Shown one piece after another: positions 9,735 to 18,349 of a DNA stretch of 64,000 nt. The notes below the pieces were generated by a model. That model searched no databases, had not been told where the DNA came from, and worked only from the letters and a program-made list of their open reading frames with translations. Both the position numbers and the translations under genes were made by a program. This DNA comes from Actinomycetota bacterium (lineage in GTDB: Bacteria; Actinomycetota; Actinomycetes; Nanopelagicales; Nanopelagicaceae): contig WLPT01000006.1 of the NCBI GenBank assembly GCA_009698675.1, positions 31,607 to 95,606 of the forward strand, in the 5' to 3' direction. The stretch's first letter is position 1. Each line of letters starts with the position of its first letter.

Positions 9735-10006
9735 TGATCAACGCTCTCTACGATCATCTGAAGATTGGCAAGAGTTTCACTCTCGGTTGCGCCCTCAACC
9801 TGTACAACGACTTGATCTCCGCACTTAACTCCAAGGGTCATAACTCTCAAAACGCTCGCTCCATCGACTGGAGTGGATACAACTCCATCTACGACTTTAG
9901 AGAGTCGGACCGTGCAACCCGATGATTTGGCACTTGAAGCAAAGAGGGCGGCAGGTCGAGCGTGAAGACCTACGGCCGAGGCAACTGTTGAGCGGAATTC
10001 AATCAT
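9731..10006 (-). CDS. ptsH: phosphocarrier protein HPr of the PTS
   Basis: A 91-residue HPr. H15 in VGLHARPAALF is the phosphorylated histidine that takes phosphate from enzyme I and passes it to EIIA. The second signature region (ASVLRVMTLGVKCGDQV) is present, and the length is normal. It is the head of a minus-strand run with ispF-cysS-rlmB. It faces away from the dehydrogenase/enzyme I operon that starts 83 bp away, so the two general PTS genes flank the E1-E2 genes. The intervening region must carry two promoters; I could not assign boxes confidently. Confidence 0.95.
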   Translation of the reverse strand: MIEFRSTVASAVGLHARPAALFASSAKSSGCTVRLSKVVDGVVSTPVDGASVLRVMTLGVKCGDQVVVQVEGATESETLANLQMIVESVDH

Positions 10007-10088
10007 GGGCGATAGCGTAATGCGTAGAGTGAGTAGTGTTTAATAGGAACATCCATTCAACCCCGTGCACATATGTGAAAGTCGGACT

Positions 10089-11090
10089 ATGACTACTGCG
10101 CCGCTCCTAATTGGACATCCGCTCGCCTCCAAAGAACATGCTCGTCATGCTCTGCTCTATATGTGCCGAATTAGAAAATTTGAAGAGGCCGTGGAGGATT
10201 TATTCGGACGCGGGATGATGCATGGAACGATGCACTTATCTATTGGTCAGGAAGCATCGCCAACTGGAATGTGTATGGCGCTCAATCTCACTGACCAGAT
10301 TACGTCGACGCACCGCGGTCATGGACATTGCATCGCTAAGGGCGCTGATTTAACGCGCATGATCGCCGAACTTCTTGGTAAAGAGATTGGATACTGCGGC
10401 GGTCGAGGCGGAAGTATGCATATTGCCGATGTTGATACAGGAAATTTAGGAGCTAACGGTGTTGTAGGTGGCGGAATTCCAATTGCCGCTGGTGCAGCTC
10501 TTGCCTCAAAGATGATGAAGAGCGGGAAAGTAGTTGTCTCGTTTTTCGGAGATGGTGCCATGAATGAAGGTGCTTTCCACGAGGCGGCGAACTTGGCGGC
10601 AATCTGGAAACTACCGATGATTTTATTCTGCGAAAATAATAAATATGGAATGAGCTCCTCGACTGAAAAGGCATTTGCAATCGATAATTTGAAGGATCGC
10701 GCTCTTGGATATGGAATTCCATCGGTCAATGTTGATGGTAACGATGTTGTGGCTGTCTATGAGCAAGCTCAAATCGCCGCTGACCGTGCCCGAAATGGTG
10801 AAGGCCCAACTTTAATTGTCGCCGAAACATATCGCTGGAAGGGCCACTCACGCTCTGATAAGAATTTATACCGCACAAAAGAGGAGATTGAAGAGTGGAG
10901 ACTCTTAGATCCAATCCCTAAGTTTGTCGAGAAAATTCTTGAGTCAAAGCTAATGGAGCAGAGCGAAATCGATGCCATCCAAGCCGAAGCCCAGGATCAA
11001 GTAATTGCCGCAGTAAACGAGGCAGTGAAAGCCAAATCTGCTGAACCCTCCGGCTTATTAGCTGCAGTTTTTAAGGAGATCAGCGCATGA
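10089..11090 (+). CDS. 2-oxoacid dehydrogenase E1 component, alpha subunit
   Basis: About 333 residues, thiamine-diphosphate-dependent, of the AcoA/PdhA type. The TPP motif begins [12 protein letters not shown] and closes with CENNKYGMS. It forms an alpha2-beta2 E1 with the next product and decarboxylates a 2-oxoacid (pyruvate or acetoin-like) to acylate the lipoyl group of E2. ATG 10089 is preferred over a GTG 24 bp upstream because family members begin shortly before [15 protein letters not shown]. It overlaps the beta-subunit gene by 4 bp. The PTS context, which makes pyruvate from PEP, favours pyruvate, but the substrate is inferred. Confidence 0.9.
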   Translation: MTTAPLLIGHPLASKEHARHALLYMCRIRKFEEAVEDLFGRGMMHGTMHLSIGQEASPTGMCMALNLTDQITSTHRGHGHCIAKGADLTRMIAELLGKEIGYCGGRGGSMHIADVDTGNLGANGVVGGGIPIAAGAALASKMMKSGKVVVSFFGDGAMNEGAFHEAANLAAIWKLPMILFCENNKYGMSSSTEKAFAIDNLKDRALGYGIPSVNVDGNDVVAVYEQAQIAADRARNGEGPTLIVAETYRWKGHSRSDKNLYRTKEEIEEWRLLDPIPKFVEKILESKLMEQSEIDAIQAEAQDQVIAAVNEAVKAKSAEPSGLLAAVFKEISA

Positions 11091-12085
11091 GCGATCGCAT
11101 GTTGACCATGGCTGAAGCCGTCCGCGAAGCGATGAGTATCGCCTTCGATGAACGTCCCGAGGTATTCCTGCTCGGAGAAGACGTAGGAATTTATGGTGGA
11201 GCCTTCGGTGTCTCTGCAGATATGTACCATCGTTATGGTGCCGAACGAGTACTTGATACACCGATCGCCGAACTCGGCATTGTTGGTGCAGCTGTAGGCG
11301 CAGCCCTTGCTGGAATGCGCCCAATCGTTGAAATTCAATTCTCTGACTTCACTGCACAGGCGATGGATCAAATTGCAAATCAAGCCGCCAAGATTCACTT
11401 CATGCTAGGTGGTGCGCTACATGTCCCTATGGTTTTACGTACACCGCAAGGCTCAGGTACCGGCGCTGCCGCTCAGCACTCACAAAATCTTGAGCCGTGG
11501 TTTGCAAGTGTGCCAGGATTAAAAGTTGTTGTGCCATCTAACCCGGCCGATGCTAAAGGTCTACTTCTCTCTGCCATCGATGATCCCAATCCAGTTATTT
11601 TCTTAGAGCACAAACTGCTCTATAAGATTCCTGGTCGCGATAGCGTTCCAGTGGGCTCAGGACGTATTCCACTAGGCGTTGCTAAAGTCGTTCGCGAAGG
11701 AAAAGATTTAACAATTGTTGCAACGGGAATTATGGTCAACAAATCCTGGGAGGTCTGTGAAAAACTTGCAGCCGAAGGTATCTCAATTACATTAATCGAT
11801 CCGCGTACAATCTCTCCGCTAGATATGCAGCCTGTATATGAGTCCGTTGAAAAAACCGGACGTCTACTAGTTGTACAAGAAGGCCCATCACACGCAGGCT
11901 TCATCAATGAAGTAATTGCGCAAATGGCTGGAAGCTCCTCTTTTGGCTCATTAATCGCACCGATTAAGCGCCTAGCGGGGATGAATATCCCTATCCCATA
12001 TGCTCCACAACTTGAAAAAGCTGCGGTACCTCAAATTGAAGATATCGAAATCGCCGCACGAGACATAGTAAAGAACTGGCGATGA
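11087..12085 (+). CDS. 2-oxoacid dehydrogenase E1 component, beta subunit
   Basis: A 332-residue partner of the preceding alpha subunit. It begins with the transketolase pyrimidine-binding fold ([27 protein letters not shown]) and ends with the transketolase C-terminal domain ([36 protein letters not shown]). Length and order match PdhB/AcoB. It overlaps E1alpha upstream and E2 downstream by 4 bp each, so translation of the three is probably coupled. Confidence 0.92.
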   Translation: MSDRMLTMAEAVREAMSIAFDERPEVFLLGEDVGIYGGAFGVSADMYHRYGAERVLDTPIAELGIVGAAVGAALAGMRPIVEIQFSDFTAQAMDQIANQAAKIHFMLGGALHVPMVLRTPQGSGTGAAAQHSQNLEPWFASVPGLKVVVPSNPADAKGLLLSAIDDPNPVIFLEHKLLYKIPGRDSVPVGSGRIPLGVAKVVREGKDLTIVATGIMVNKSWEVCEKLAAEGISITLIDPRTISPLDMQPVYESVEKTGRLLVVQEGPSHAGFINEVIAQMAGSSSFGSLIAPIKRLAGMNIPIPYAPQLEKAAVPQIEDIEIAARDIVKNWR

Positions 12086-13101
12086 GTTTTAAATATCCGG
12101 TAGTCATGCCGAAGATGAGCATGACAATGGAAACTGGAGAGCTCATCGGCTATCACGTTAAAGCTGGAGACAGCGTTAAGACTGGTGATGTCTTATTTGA
12201 GGTAATGACCGACAAGATCGACATGGAAGTTGAGGCGCCCGCCGATGGAGTTATTGAATCTTTAGTGGCCGAACCTGGTGCCGTTATTGATATTGGTAAA
12301 CCCGTATTAATAATGTTGACCGAAACCCAGATTATGGCCTTTGATTTTTCAGGCGATGAGGCGCCAGTTGTAGCTCAACCAGTTGCACTCGCTGTCGTTG
12401 AAGCGCCCGTTCCTGCACCAGCGGTGGTGCTCAACAATGACGTAAAGGCCGTACCAAAGGCGCGCGTTGAAGCGGCTAAGCGTGGAATAGATCTGCGCAC
12501 AATTCAACCAACTGGACCAGATCGAACCATCATGATGGCCGACATTAACTCGGCTCAGGCCGATCCGGCAGTGCGTAAACGTCAGGCGGCCAATAAAGCC
12601 CTCATCGCTAAAGGCATTGCGATGGGCCGAGAGATCCCGCAGAGCTCATTTAGTCGTAGCGTTTCAACTAACTTCGATCATGCCAGGCTTATAAGTTCAT
12701 GGGCGCGCATTTTGCGCTCACGTCCAGATTTATCAATTCGCCCTCAAGTCGGCGTTGCAGTGATTATCGAGTCAAAATATGGAAGCGCGCTACCGGTTTT
12801 TAAAGATCCTGATTTGATGTCACTTGCTGATCTAACTTCGCTTATTTCATCGACAAGTAGCGCCGCAGTCAATGGCAAGGTCCCTCTGGAGATGCTCTCT
12901 GGTGCAACGACCACGATCTTTGATTTAACGAGCTACTCAATGAACGCGGCGACACCATTGCTTTTTCCTAACCAAATCACTTCCGTGACGGTTGGATATG
13001 AATCCGCCACTACAAGAAATATTTCGCTAACTATTGATTTGCGATACTGCGACTTTTATGATGGCGCACAACTCTTAGATGCCCTGGCCGCTTCCCTCTA
13101 G
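12082..13101 (+). CDS. dihydrolipoamide acyltransferase E2-like, catalytic domain short and His-less
   Basis: A 339-residue protein. Residues 1-80 are a lipoyl domain with K45 in MTDKIDME as the lipoylation site. An Ala/Val/Pro linker follows, then a peripheral subunit-binding domain (~117-155, [13 protein letters not shown]...[12 protein letters not shown]), then a CAT-fold acyltransferase region. That region is only ~150 residues instead of the usual ~230. The active-site HxxxDG motif reads C323-D-F-Y-D327-G, so the catalytic histidine is cysteine; I checked this codon by codon (tgc gac ttt tat gat ggc). The lipoyl arm looks usable, but acyl transfer to CoA may be lost or altered. No E3 gene is in the window. 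Confidence 0.85.
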   Translation: MSFKYPVVMPKMSMTMETGELIGYHVKAGDSVKTGDVLFEVMTDKIDMEVEAPADGVIESLVAEPGAVIDIGKPVLIMLTETQIMAFDFSGDEAPVVAQPVALAVVEAPVPAPAVVLNNDVKAVPKARVEAAKRGIDLRTIQPTGPDRTIMMADINSAQADPAVRKRQAANKALIAKGIAMGREIPQSSFSRSVSTNFDHARLISSWARILRSRPDLSIRPQVGVAVIIESKYGSALPVFKDPDLMSLADLTSLISSTSSAAVNGKVPLEMLSGATTTIFDLTSYSMNAATPLLFPNQITSVTVGYESATTRNISLTIDLRYCDFYDGAQLLDALAASL

Positions 13102-13106
13102 GAAGC
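13090..13106 (+). other. small stem-loop over the E2 stop codon
   Basis: A 6-bp perfect inverted repeat (GCTTCC / GGAAGC) with a 5-base loop spans the E2 stop codon, 21 bp before the ptsI GTG start. There is no U-tract, so it is not a terminator; it could tune ptsI translation or be chance. Confidence 0.3.
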
Positions 13107-13127
13107 AGATAACGTAAGGATCAATTC

Positions 13128-14822
13128 GTGATTACTCTTACTGGCATACCTGCGAGTTCAGGTGCGGCCATTGGTCCATTTTTTCTTTTAACTACCGATA
13201 TTCCAGTTGCATCGTCGGCACCATCTCAACTTGGCGCCGAGCAAGAGGGCGCACATTTAAATCAAGCGCTTGCATCAGTTGGGCGAGATTTACAATCACG
13301 GGCTGAGAGAACTGAGGGTGAACTTCACGAAATCTTGGTTGCGATCGCAGAGATTGCTACCGATCCTGCAATTGCTGAAGAGGCGATTTCATTTATTGAA
13401 AAAGGTCACACCGCAAGTTATGCCATTACGAAAGCGACAGAGGTTTTCCAAGATTTATTAGCCGCCTCTGGTGGATATTTAGCCGAGCGCGTCAGTGATG
13501 TGATGAATATTCGCGATCGTGTGTTGTGTGAAATTGCAGGCACTGGCTATCCAGAAATTCCGCATTTTGACCGACCTGTAATTCTTATTGCTCAAGATTT
13601 ATCACCGGCAGATACTGCAGATTTAGAGACTCACATGATTCTTGCGATTGTCACTGCCGGGGGTGGACCGACTAGCCACACGGCCATCATCGCGTGCTCG
13701 AATGGAATTGCCGCCGTGGTTGCCTGTGCTGGTGTTGTAGAGCTTGCAAGGAGCTTGCCTGATGCGGTTATTGCCGTAGATGCGACAGTTGGCTCGGTTA
13801 CTTTCAATCCCTCAATCGAGTTAAGCGGTGAGATTGAGGCGATAATCGCGAAAATTAAGCTCCGTAAATCAAGAGTCGTCACTAGAACAGATGGTGCATA
13901 TACAACCACTGATGGTGTGAAGATTCCGATCTATGCAAATATCGGGCGAATTGAAGATACCCCGGCAGCGGTAACGGCTGGCGCCGATGGTGTTGGATTA
14001 TTACGAACTGAACTCTTGTACTTAGATCGCAATGATGCACCTACACTTCAAGAGCAGACGGCAATTTATGCCGAGATTTTTAAATCCTTTAACGGACAGA
14101 AAGTTGTAATCCGTACTTTGGATGCTGGGGCAGATAAGCCAATGGCTTTTATTAACTTTGACCAGGAGCCAAATCCAGCTTTAGGCGTGCGCGGCTACCG
14201 CACAATTGATCAACATGAGAATCTATTGCGTACTCAGCTTGAGGCAATCGCTGCAGCAGCAAAGAGTTGCAGCGCTGAAATTTGGGTAATGGCTCCCATG
14301 ATTACTCTGCCTAGTGAAGCTGCACGTTTTGTTTCAATAGCGCATGAGTATGGTTTAGAAAAAGTTGGAATTATGATCGAGGTTCCTGCCGCAATTTTTC
14401 ATATCGATGAATTAACAAAGATTTGTGATTTTGTCTCGATTGGAACTAATGATTTAGGTCAGTACTTGCATGCTGCAGATCGTGAATCGGCACCACTTGC
14501 CGCCTTTAATGATCCTTGGCAACCGGCACTTCTCCGAGCAATAAAAATAATTGCCGACGCTGGAATAAAGAATAATTGTCCAGTTGGAGTCTGCGGAGAG
14601 GCGGCATCAGATGCGGCTTTAGCATCCGTACTCATCGGTAGCGGTATTACGTCACTTTCATGCGGTGTCACAACGCTTTCAGATGTGGCAGCTGCGATTA
14701 GCGCGCAAAGCTTGCACACGCTCAAAACCGCTGCTGCCGCAGCCTTAAATGCATCAGATGCCAATACCGCAAAGCAGGCAGCGCGATCGGCAATGCCTGA
14801 TTTAGTCGAACTAGGGTTATAA
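13128..14822 (+). CDS. ptsI: PTS enzyme I (phosphoenolpyruvate-protein phosphotransferase)
   Basis: A 564-residue enzyme I of normal length. It takes phosphate from PEP onto H184 in GGPTSHTAIIA and passes it to HPr. The order is an N-terminal HPr-binding helical domain, a swivelling phosphohistidine domain, and a C-terminal PEP-binding TIM barrel with VGLLRTELLYLDR, RTLDAGADKP, IMIEVPAA, GTNDLGQYLHAADR and GVCGEAASD. A GTG start with TAAGGA just upstream is used. It stands 26 bp after E2 on the same strand, linking PEP-driven sugar uptake with a pyruvate-type dehydrogenase in one operon. Confidence 0.95.
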   Translation: MITLTGIPASSGAAIGPFFLLTTDIPVASSAPSQLGAEQEGAHLNQALASVGRDLQSRAERTEGELHEILVAIAEIATDPAIAEEAISFIEKGHTASYAITKATEVFQDLLAASGGYLAERVSDVMNIRDRVLCEIAGTGYPEIPHFDRPVILIAQDLSPADTADLETHMILAIVTAGGGPTSHTAIIACSNGIAAVVACAGVVELARSLPDAVIAVDATVGSVTFNPSIELSGEIEAIIAKIKLRKSRVVTRTDGAYTTTDGVKIPIYANIGRIEDTPAAVTAGADGVGLLRTELLYLDRNDAPTLQEQTAIYAEIFKSFNGQKVVIRTLDAGADKPMAFINFDQEPNPALGVRGYRTIDQHENLLRTQLEAIAAAAKSCSAEIWVMAPMITLPSEAARFVSIAHEYGLEKVGIMIEVPAAIFHIDELTKICDFVSIGTNDLGQYLHAADRESAPLAAFNDPWQPALLRAIKIIADAGIKNNCPVGVCGEAASDAALASVLIGSGITSLSCGVTTLSDVAAAISAQSLHTLKTAAAAALNASDANTAKQAARSAMPDLVELGL

Positions 14823-14835
14823 GTAAATAGTTTAT

Positions 14836-14846
14836 TTTGTTACAAA
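14836..14846. promoter_or_regulatory. 11-bp palindrome upstream of the SorC gene
   Basis: TTTGT-T-ACAAA is a perfect palindrome about 75 bp before the regulator start. SorC-family proteins bind palindromic sites near their own promoters, so this is a candidate operator. It is short and AT-rich, so chance is possible. Confidence 0.35.
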
Positions 14847-14856
14847 GATTTTCACG

Positions 14857-14875
14857 GATGTGCTTGATTTACATC
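14857..14875. promoter_or_regulatory. inverted repeat GATGT-N9-ACATC before the SorC gene
   Basis: Five-base arms separated by nine bases (19 bp in all), ending one base before a TAATACT sequence (14876-14882) that resembles a -10 box. An operator overlapping the promoter of the sorC-gutM-PTS operon is a reasonable reading; no -35 box is convincing. Confidence 0.35.
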
Positions 14876-14921
14876 TAATACTAGCGCCACACTAGTCCAA
14901 ACGTGCACCTACTGAACGGAT

Positions 14922-15896
14922 GTGACTATAGTGAAACAGCGCGAGACGGAGTTAATCCTTCGCGCGGCCCGCATGTACTACGAGGCCCATTTTTCACAGG
15001 ACCAAGTTGCAGCAGAGCTACATACTTCCCGTTCAAATATTTCGCGGATGCTCACAGATGCTAAGCGGCTGGGTTTCGTTGAGATCCGAGTTGTTAGCCC
15101 CGCTCATCATCACGAAGCGCTTTCAGCCCAGCTCTCATCACTACTTAAAATTAATGATGTTCAAGTCATCGTTACAACATCAAATGATTTAACGCTCAAC
15201 ACCATCGGGCGAGCTGCAGCAAATGCTCTACTTTCCGGACTTCGCGATAATCAAACCATTGCTATCTCGTGGGGGCGTGGACTTGAAGCAACGGTAGTAA
15301 ACACGCACTCTCAGAGCTTCTCTGGTTTGAAAGTCACCCAACTTATGGGTTCACTCTCATCGGTTTCAACTTCGGTAAGTGCTGAAGAGGTTGGTCGCAA
15401 CTTAGCTAAAAACCTCAATGCGCAGTTTGTTCCATTTTTAGCACCGGTCGTTGTTAGCAATAGTAAAGTCCGCGACTCACTATTAGAGGAAGAGAGCATC
15501 TCAAAGACTCTCCAACTTGCACGTGGCGCACATGTAGCGTTAGTAGGCATCGGCTCGGTCGGTTCCTCATCAAGTGAAATGGTTTTTAGTGAGTTTAAAA
15601 CCTCCAAGAGCGAGCGTGAGGCGTTGAGTCAAGATTATGCTGGAGATATCGCTGCACGTTTCTACAAGCGTGATGGTTCCTCCTTATCTTCTAAGTTAGA
15701 TAACCGAGTCATTGGGCTTACGTTGGATGAGATCCGTGCAATCCCTCGTGTCATCGGTGTAGCAGTTGGAGCTGAAAAAGTTCTCGGAGTGGTCGGGGCG
15801 GCACGTTCGGGTTTAATCGATACATTAATACTTGACTTAGCGTGTGCTAATTCAATTGTGAAATCACTCCAACCATTGGCGGTAAAAAGCGCATGA
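14922..15896 (+). CDS. SorC/DeoR-family sugar-responsive transcription regulator
   Basis: A 324-residue SorC-type regulator. An N-terminal helix-turn-helix (~15-50, ILRAARMYYEAHFSQDQVA, TSRSNISRML) is followed by a sugar-phosphate-binding domain with ISWGRGLEATV, the QLMGSLSS segment and GVAVGAEKVLGVVGAARSG near the end. The family senses phosphorylated sugars or polyols. The GTG start is preceded by GGA. It overlaps gutM by 4 bp and leads the PTS genes, so it is probably the local regulator; the inverted repeats just upstream are candidate sites. Confidence 0.88.
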   Translation: MTIVKQRETELILRAARMYYEAHFSQDQVAAELHTSRSNISRMLTDAKRLGFVEIRVVSPAHHHEALSAQLSSLLKINDVQVIVTTSNDLTLNTIGRAAANALLSGLRDNQTIAISWGRGLEATVVNTHSQSFSGLKVTQLMGSLSSVSTSVSAEEVGRNLAKNLNAQFVPFLAPVVVSNSKVRDSLLEEESISKTLQLARGAHVALVGIGSVGSSSSEMVFSEFKTSKSEREALSQDYAGDIAARFYKRDGSSLSSKLDNRVIGLTLDEIRAIPRVIGVAVGAEKVLGVVGAARSGLIDTLILDLACANSIVKSLQPLAVKSA

Positions 15897-16294
15897 CGAA
15901 TCTCGGCAAGATCTTCATTCTTATCGGAATTATGTGGCTTTTCCAGCTGTGGTTTGCATACAAGCAGGCGATGTTTTTCCAAAAGGATATCGGTGGCCTT
16001 CGCAAAGAGGGCACTATGGCTATAGGTCTAGGTGGACGGCGTTACCGCGGTGGACGTGCATTTGTGGCGTTAGCGTGCGATGAGAGCGGAATCGTAAAGC
16101 GAGGAATGGTCCTTAAGGGATTCACTATCTTCGCGCGTTCTAAGCCGCTCGATACATATACAGGATTCTCCATCGAGGAGATCGCTTCGGGAAACCGAGT
16201 AGTTCAAAGTGAGAAGAAGAAGGTGCAAGAGGCGGCTCAATCGTCGGCTCAGCACATTCTCGAACACTTTGAGCGGATCAAGTCGGGAGAATAA
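15893..16294 (+). CDS. GutM-like glucitol operon activator family protein
   Basis: 133 residues. One N-terminal membrane helix (~6-24, IFILIGIMWLFQLWFAYKQ) is followed by a basic stretch (GGLRKEGTMAIGLGGRRYRGGRAFVALACDESG) typical of the GutM family, then a small soluble domain and a charged C-terminus. GutM genes lie in glucitol-type PTS operons and were named as activators; the mechanism of this membrane protein is poorly known. It sits between the SorC gene and the EIIC gene. Confidence 0.8.
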   Translation: MTNLGKIFILIGIMWLFQLWFAYKQAMFFQKDIGGLRKEGTMAIGLGGRRYRGGRAFVALACDESGIVKRGMVLKGFTIFARSKPLDTYTGFSIEEIASGNRVVQSEKKKVQEAAQSSAQHILEHFERIKSGE

Positions 16295-16323
16295 TGATCG
16301 GAACTCCGTACGGGTCGATCATT
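16293..16323. other. stem-loop between gutM and EIIC genes
   Basis: Perfect 8-base arms AATGATCG / CGATCATT enclose 15 bases that contain a second palindrome, CCGTACGG. The structure begins in the gutM stop codon. It has no U-run, so regulatory pausing, RNA processing or a protein-binding site are alternatives to termination. Confidence 0.4.
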
Positions 16324-16327
16324 GAAC

Positions 16328-16339
16328 GGTTATATAACC
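16328..16339. promoter_or_regulatory. 12-bp perfect palindrome before EIIC gene
   Basis: GGTTATATAACC is fully self-complementary and lies 22 bp before the TTG start of the EIIC gene, just upstream of the strong AGGAGG ribosome site. It is a candidate operator or internal promoter element. Confidence 0.35.
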
Positions 16340-16349
16340 AAAAAACACT

Positions 16350-16355
16350 AGGAGG
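16350..16355 (+). promoter_or_regulatory. Shine-Dalgarno deciding a TTG start
   Basis: AGGAGG is six bases before the TTG at 16362, making that rare start codon credible for the EIIC gene. It is the best ribosome site in the operon. Confidence 0.75.
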
Positions 16356-16361
16356 TGTGCA

Positions 16362-16955
16362 TTGAACCTACAGTCACTGATTTTGTTATCAGCTGATGTA
16401 ACAGTGGATAAGCAAACGGGCTTTCTCGGCGCGTTAGCAACCGCTGCTGAAGACTTTATTAAAGTCTTCAACAAGGGTGGATCAGTTCTTCTCTCACTTA
16501 TGGGCGGAATTCTTCCAACACTGATTGTTCTTCTTACAGCAGTAAATGCTCTCGTTCGTCTAATCGGCGCAGAGCGAATTGAGAACCTAGGAAAGGCAGC
16601 TGCTCGACCTGGACTTCAATGGTATCCAGTTCGCTACATCATCCTTCCCTTCGTTGCAGTTTTCGTTCTAACAAACCCAATGGCGTACACAATGGGTCGC
16701 TTTTTACCAGAACGCTTCAAGCCTGCGTTCTATGACTCAGCGGTCTCATTTGTTCACCCAATCTTGGGTATTTTCCCACACGCTAACCCAGGTGAGCTCT
16801 TCGTATACGTAGGCATTGCAACTGGTATCCAGCAACTCGGTTTTGGTCTTGGAGACCTAGCTGTTCGCTACTTGCTTGTTGGTCTTGTCGTCATATTCAT
16901 TCGTGGAATCGTTACTGAAGCGATTACTGCACGAATGATGAAGAAGGGAGCATAA
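16362..16955 (+). CDS. srlA: PTS glucitol/sorbitol-family EIIC subunit (SrlA-like)
   Basis: A 197-residue membrane protein matching SrlA/GutA in length and segments (LIGAERIENLGKAAAR, NPMAYTMGRFLPERFKPAFYDSA, GIFPHANPGELFVYVGIA, FIRGIVTEAIT). It forms the channel together with the next gene product. About four membrane helices are visible. It begins at a TTG with AGGAGG upstream. The real substrate may not be glucitol, because no sorbitol-6-phosphate dehydrogenase is encoded nearby. Confidence 0.88.
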   Translation: MNLQSLILLSADVTVDKQTGFLGALATAAEDFIKVFNKGGSVLLSLMGGILPTLIVLLTAVNALVRLIGAERIENLGKAAARPGLQWYPVRYIILPFVAVFVLTNPMAYTMGRFLPERFKPAFYDSAVSFVHPILGIFPHANPGELFVYVGIATGIQQLGFGLGDLAVRYLLVGLVVIFIRGIVTEAITARMMKKGA

Positions 16956-16957
16956 CC

Positions 16958-17503
16958 GTGGGTGCATTTAATAGTCTCATCGTAAAGATTGGCCGAGGCG
17001 TTGGTGGAGTAGTTGGTACTCTCTATCAGGCTGGACGTGATTCTGTTGACACAGTAATCCGTAACGTCATTCCATTCATGGCTTTCATCTCATTCATTAT
17101 CGGTTTAATTTTGACAACCGGTATTGGTGACTGGATTGCAAAGGGACTTAAGGGATCAGCTTCAACGCTTCCAGGTCTTTTGTTAATCTCAGTAGTCTGT
17201 GCAATTCCACTTATCTCTCCACTGCTTGGACCAGGAGCGGTAATCGCACAGATCGTTGGAACTCTTCTTGGCGTTGAAATTGGTAAGGGAAATATTCCTG
17301 CCCAATACTCATTGCCAGCGTTGTTTGCTATCAACCCACAGGTTGGTTGCGACTTCATCCCTGTAGGCCTTGCTCTCGGTGAAGCCGAGCCTGAGACTGT
17401 AGAGATTGGTGTTCCAGCGGTGCTCATTAGCCGTCTGTTCACTGGCCCTCTATCAGTTGTCATCGCTTACTTCGCTAGCTTCGGTCTATACACAAGCAAG
17501 TAA
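16958..17503 (+). CDS. PTS glucitol-family EIIC2 subunit, equals C-terminal half of SrlE
   Basis: 181 residues that align with the membrane half of E. coli SrlE (EIIBC): GRDSVDTVIRNVIPFMAFIS, GIGDWIAKGL, SPLLGPGAVIAQIVGTLLGV, GNIPAQYSLPALFAIN and CDFIPVGLALGEAE. In E. coli the EIIB domain is N-terminal in the same polypeptide; here it is a separate gene placed after this one. It starts 2 bp after srlA and is followed by a strong hairpin terminator. Confidence 0.88.
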   Translation: MGAFNSLIVKIGRGVGGVVGTLYQAGRDSVDTVIRNVIPFMAFISFIIGLILTTGIGDWIAKGLKGSASTLPGLLLISVVCAIPLISPLLGPGAVIAQIVGTLLGVEIGKGNIPAQYSLPALFAINPQVGCDFIPVGLALGEAEPETVEIGVPAVLISRLFTGPLSVVIAYFASFGLYTSK

Positions 17504-17515
17504 TGAAGTAACTGT

Positions 17516-17553
17516 TAAACCCCAAGGTGTGAAAATTCGCACCTTGGGGTTTA
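17516..17553 (+). terminator. strong stem-loop inside the PTS operon
   Basis: Perfect 14-bp arms (TAAACCCCAAGGTG / CACCTTGGGGTTTA) with a 10-base loop whose ends can pair further. The 3' arm ends in TTTA. It lies 13 bp after the EIIC2 stop and 38 bp before the EIIB start, so it probably terminates part of the transcripts or protects the 3' end of the membrane-subunit mRNA. Confidence 0.8.
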
Positions 17554-17591
17554 ATTACTAGTAATGATTAATTAAACAAAAGGGGAAGATC

Positions 17592-17963
17592 ATGGCAAGT
17601 TATAAGACAGTAGTTGTATCTGCAGGCAAAGGTGGCTGGGGTGGGCCTTTAACAATTACTCCAACTGAGGATCGCCCTTATATTTATTCAGTCACTGGTG
17701 GAGGAATCCATCCCATCGCCGCACGCATCGCTGAACTAACCGGTGGAATTCCATTCGATGGTTTTAAGAGCAGCGTCCCCTTCGACAAGATTGCAGTCGC
17801 AGTTATCGACTGCGGTGGAACCGCTCGTGTCGGTGTCTATCCAATGAAGAAAGTTCTAACCGTTGATATTCATGCAACAAGCCCCGCTGGACCACTAGCG
17901 ATGTTTATTACTGCCGAGCTCTTTGTCTCCGGCGTAAAAGCTGACAACATTGTAGAAAAGTAA
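17592..17963 (+). CDS. PTS glucitol-family EIIB subunit, equals N-terminal half of SrlE
   Basis: 123 residues aligning with the cytoplasmic N-terminal part of SrlE: KGGWGGPLTITP, VTGGGIHPIAARIAELTG, FDGFKSSVP and the phosphorylated cysteine C74 in VIDCGGTARVGVYPMK. It moves phosphate from EIIA to the incoming polyol. It is a free-standing gene downstream of the EIIC2 gene, reversed relative to the fused E. coli order. A good AAAGGGGA ribosome site follows the terminator hairpin. It abuts the EIIA gene with no gap. Confidence 0.88.
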   Translation: MASYKTVVVSAGKGGWGGPLTITPTEDRPYIYSVTGGGIHPIAARIAELTGGIPFDGFKSSVPFDKIAVAVIDCGGTARVGVYPMKKVLTVDIHATSPAGPLAMFITAELFVSGVKADNIVEK

Positions 17964-18335
17964 ATGTCGGAAGTTGTTTACTCATCGACAGTTACGGCTG
18001 TCGGCGAGTTAGTTCCTGAATTTGCTGAACAGGGCGTATTAGTCTGGTTCGGCGAGAACGCGCCGATTGAGCTGCATGAGTTCTCGATTATTCATAGGCC
18101 TGAACTCGCGCTACGGGCGCCAGAAGTTGGCGACATTATCAAGATTAATGAAACTACTTTTAATGTACTCGCTGTCGGCTCCGTGTCCAGCGAAAACCTT
18201 TTAAATCTCGGCCATTTAGATCTTAAAGCCAACGGGTTGAATGAACCTGAAATGCCTGGAGATGTGAATGTGGAAGCAGTGCCGCTTCCAACTGTAAAAA
18301 TCGGAGATCGCTTTACTGTGATCTCACAACCTTAA
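17964..18335 (+). CDS. srlB: PTS glucitol-family EIIA subunit
   Basis: 123 residues, the length of SrlB. H44 in FSIIHRPELAL corresponds to the phospho-histidine of SrlB, and VLAVGSVSSENLLNLGHLDL and the FPG-like segment MPGDVNVE match the family. It takes phosphate from HPr. It begins at the base after the EIIB stop. Confidence 0.87.
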   Translation: MSEVVYSSTVTAVGELVPEFAEQGVLVWFGENAPIELHEFSIIHRPELALRAPEVGDIIKINETTFNVLAVGSVSSENLLNLGHLDLKANGLNEPEMPGDVNVEAVPLPTVKIGDRFTVISQP

Positions 18336-18349
18336 GAAAAGAGCTTTCC

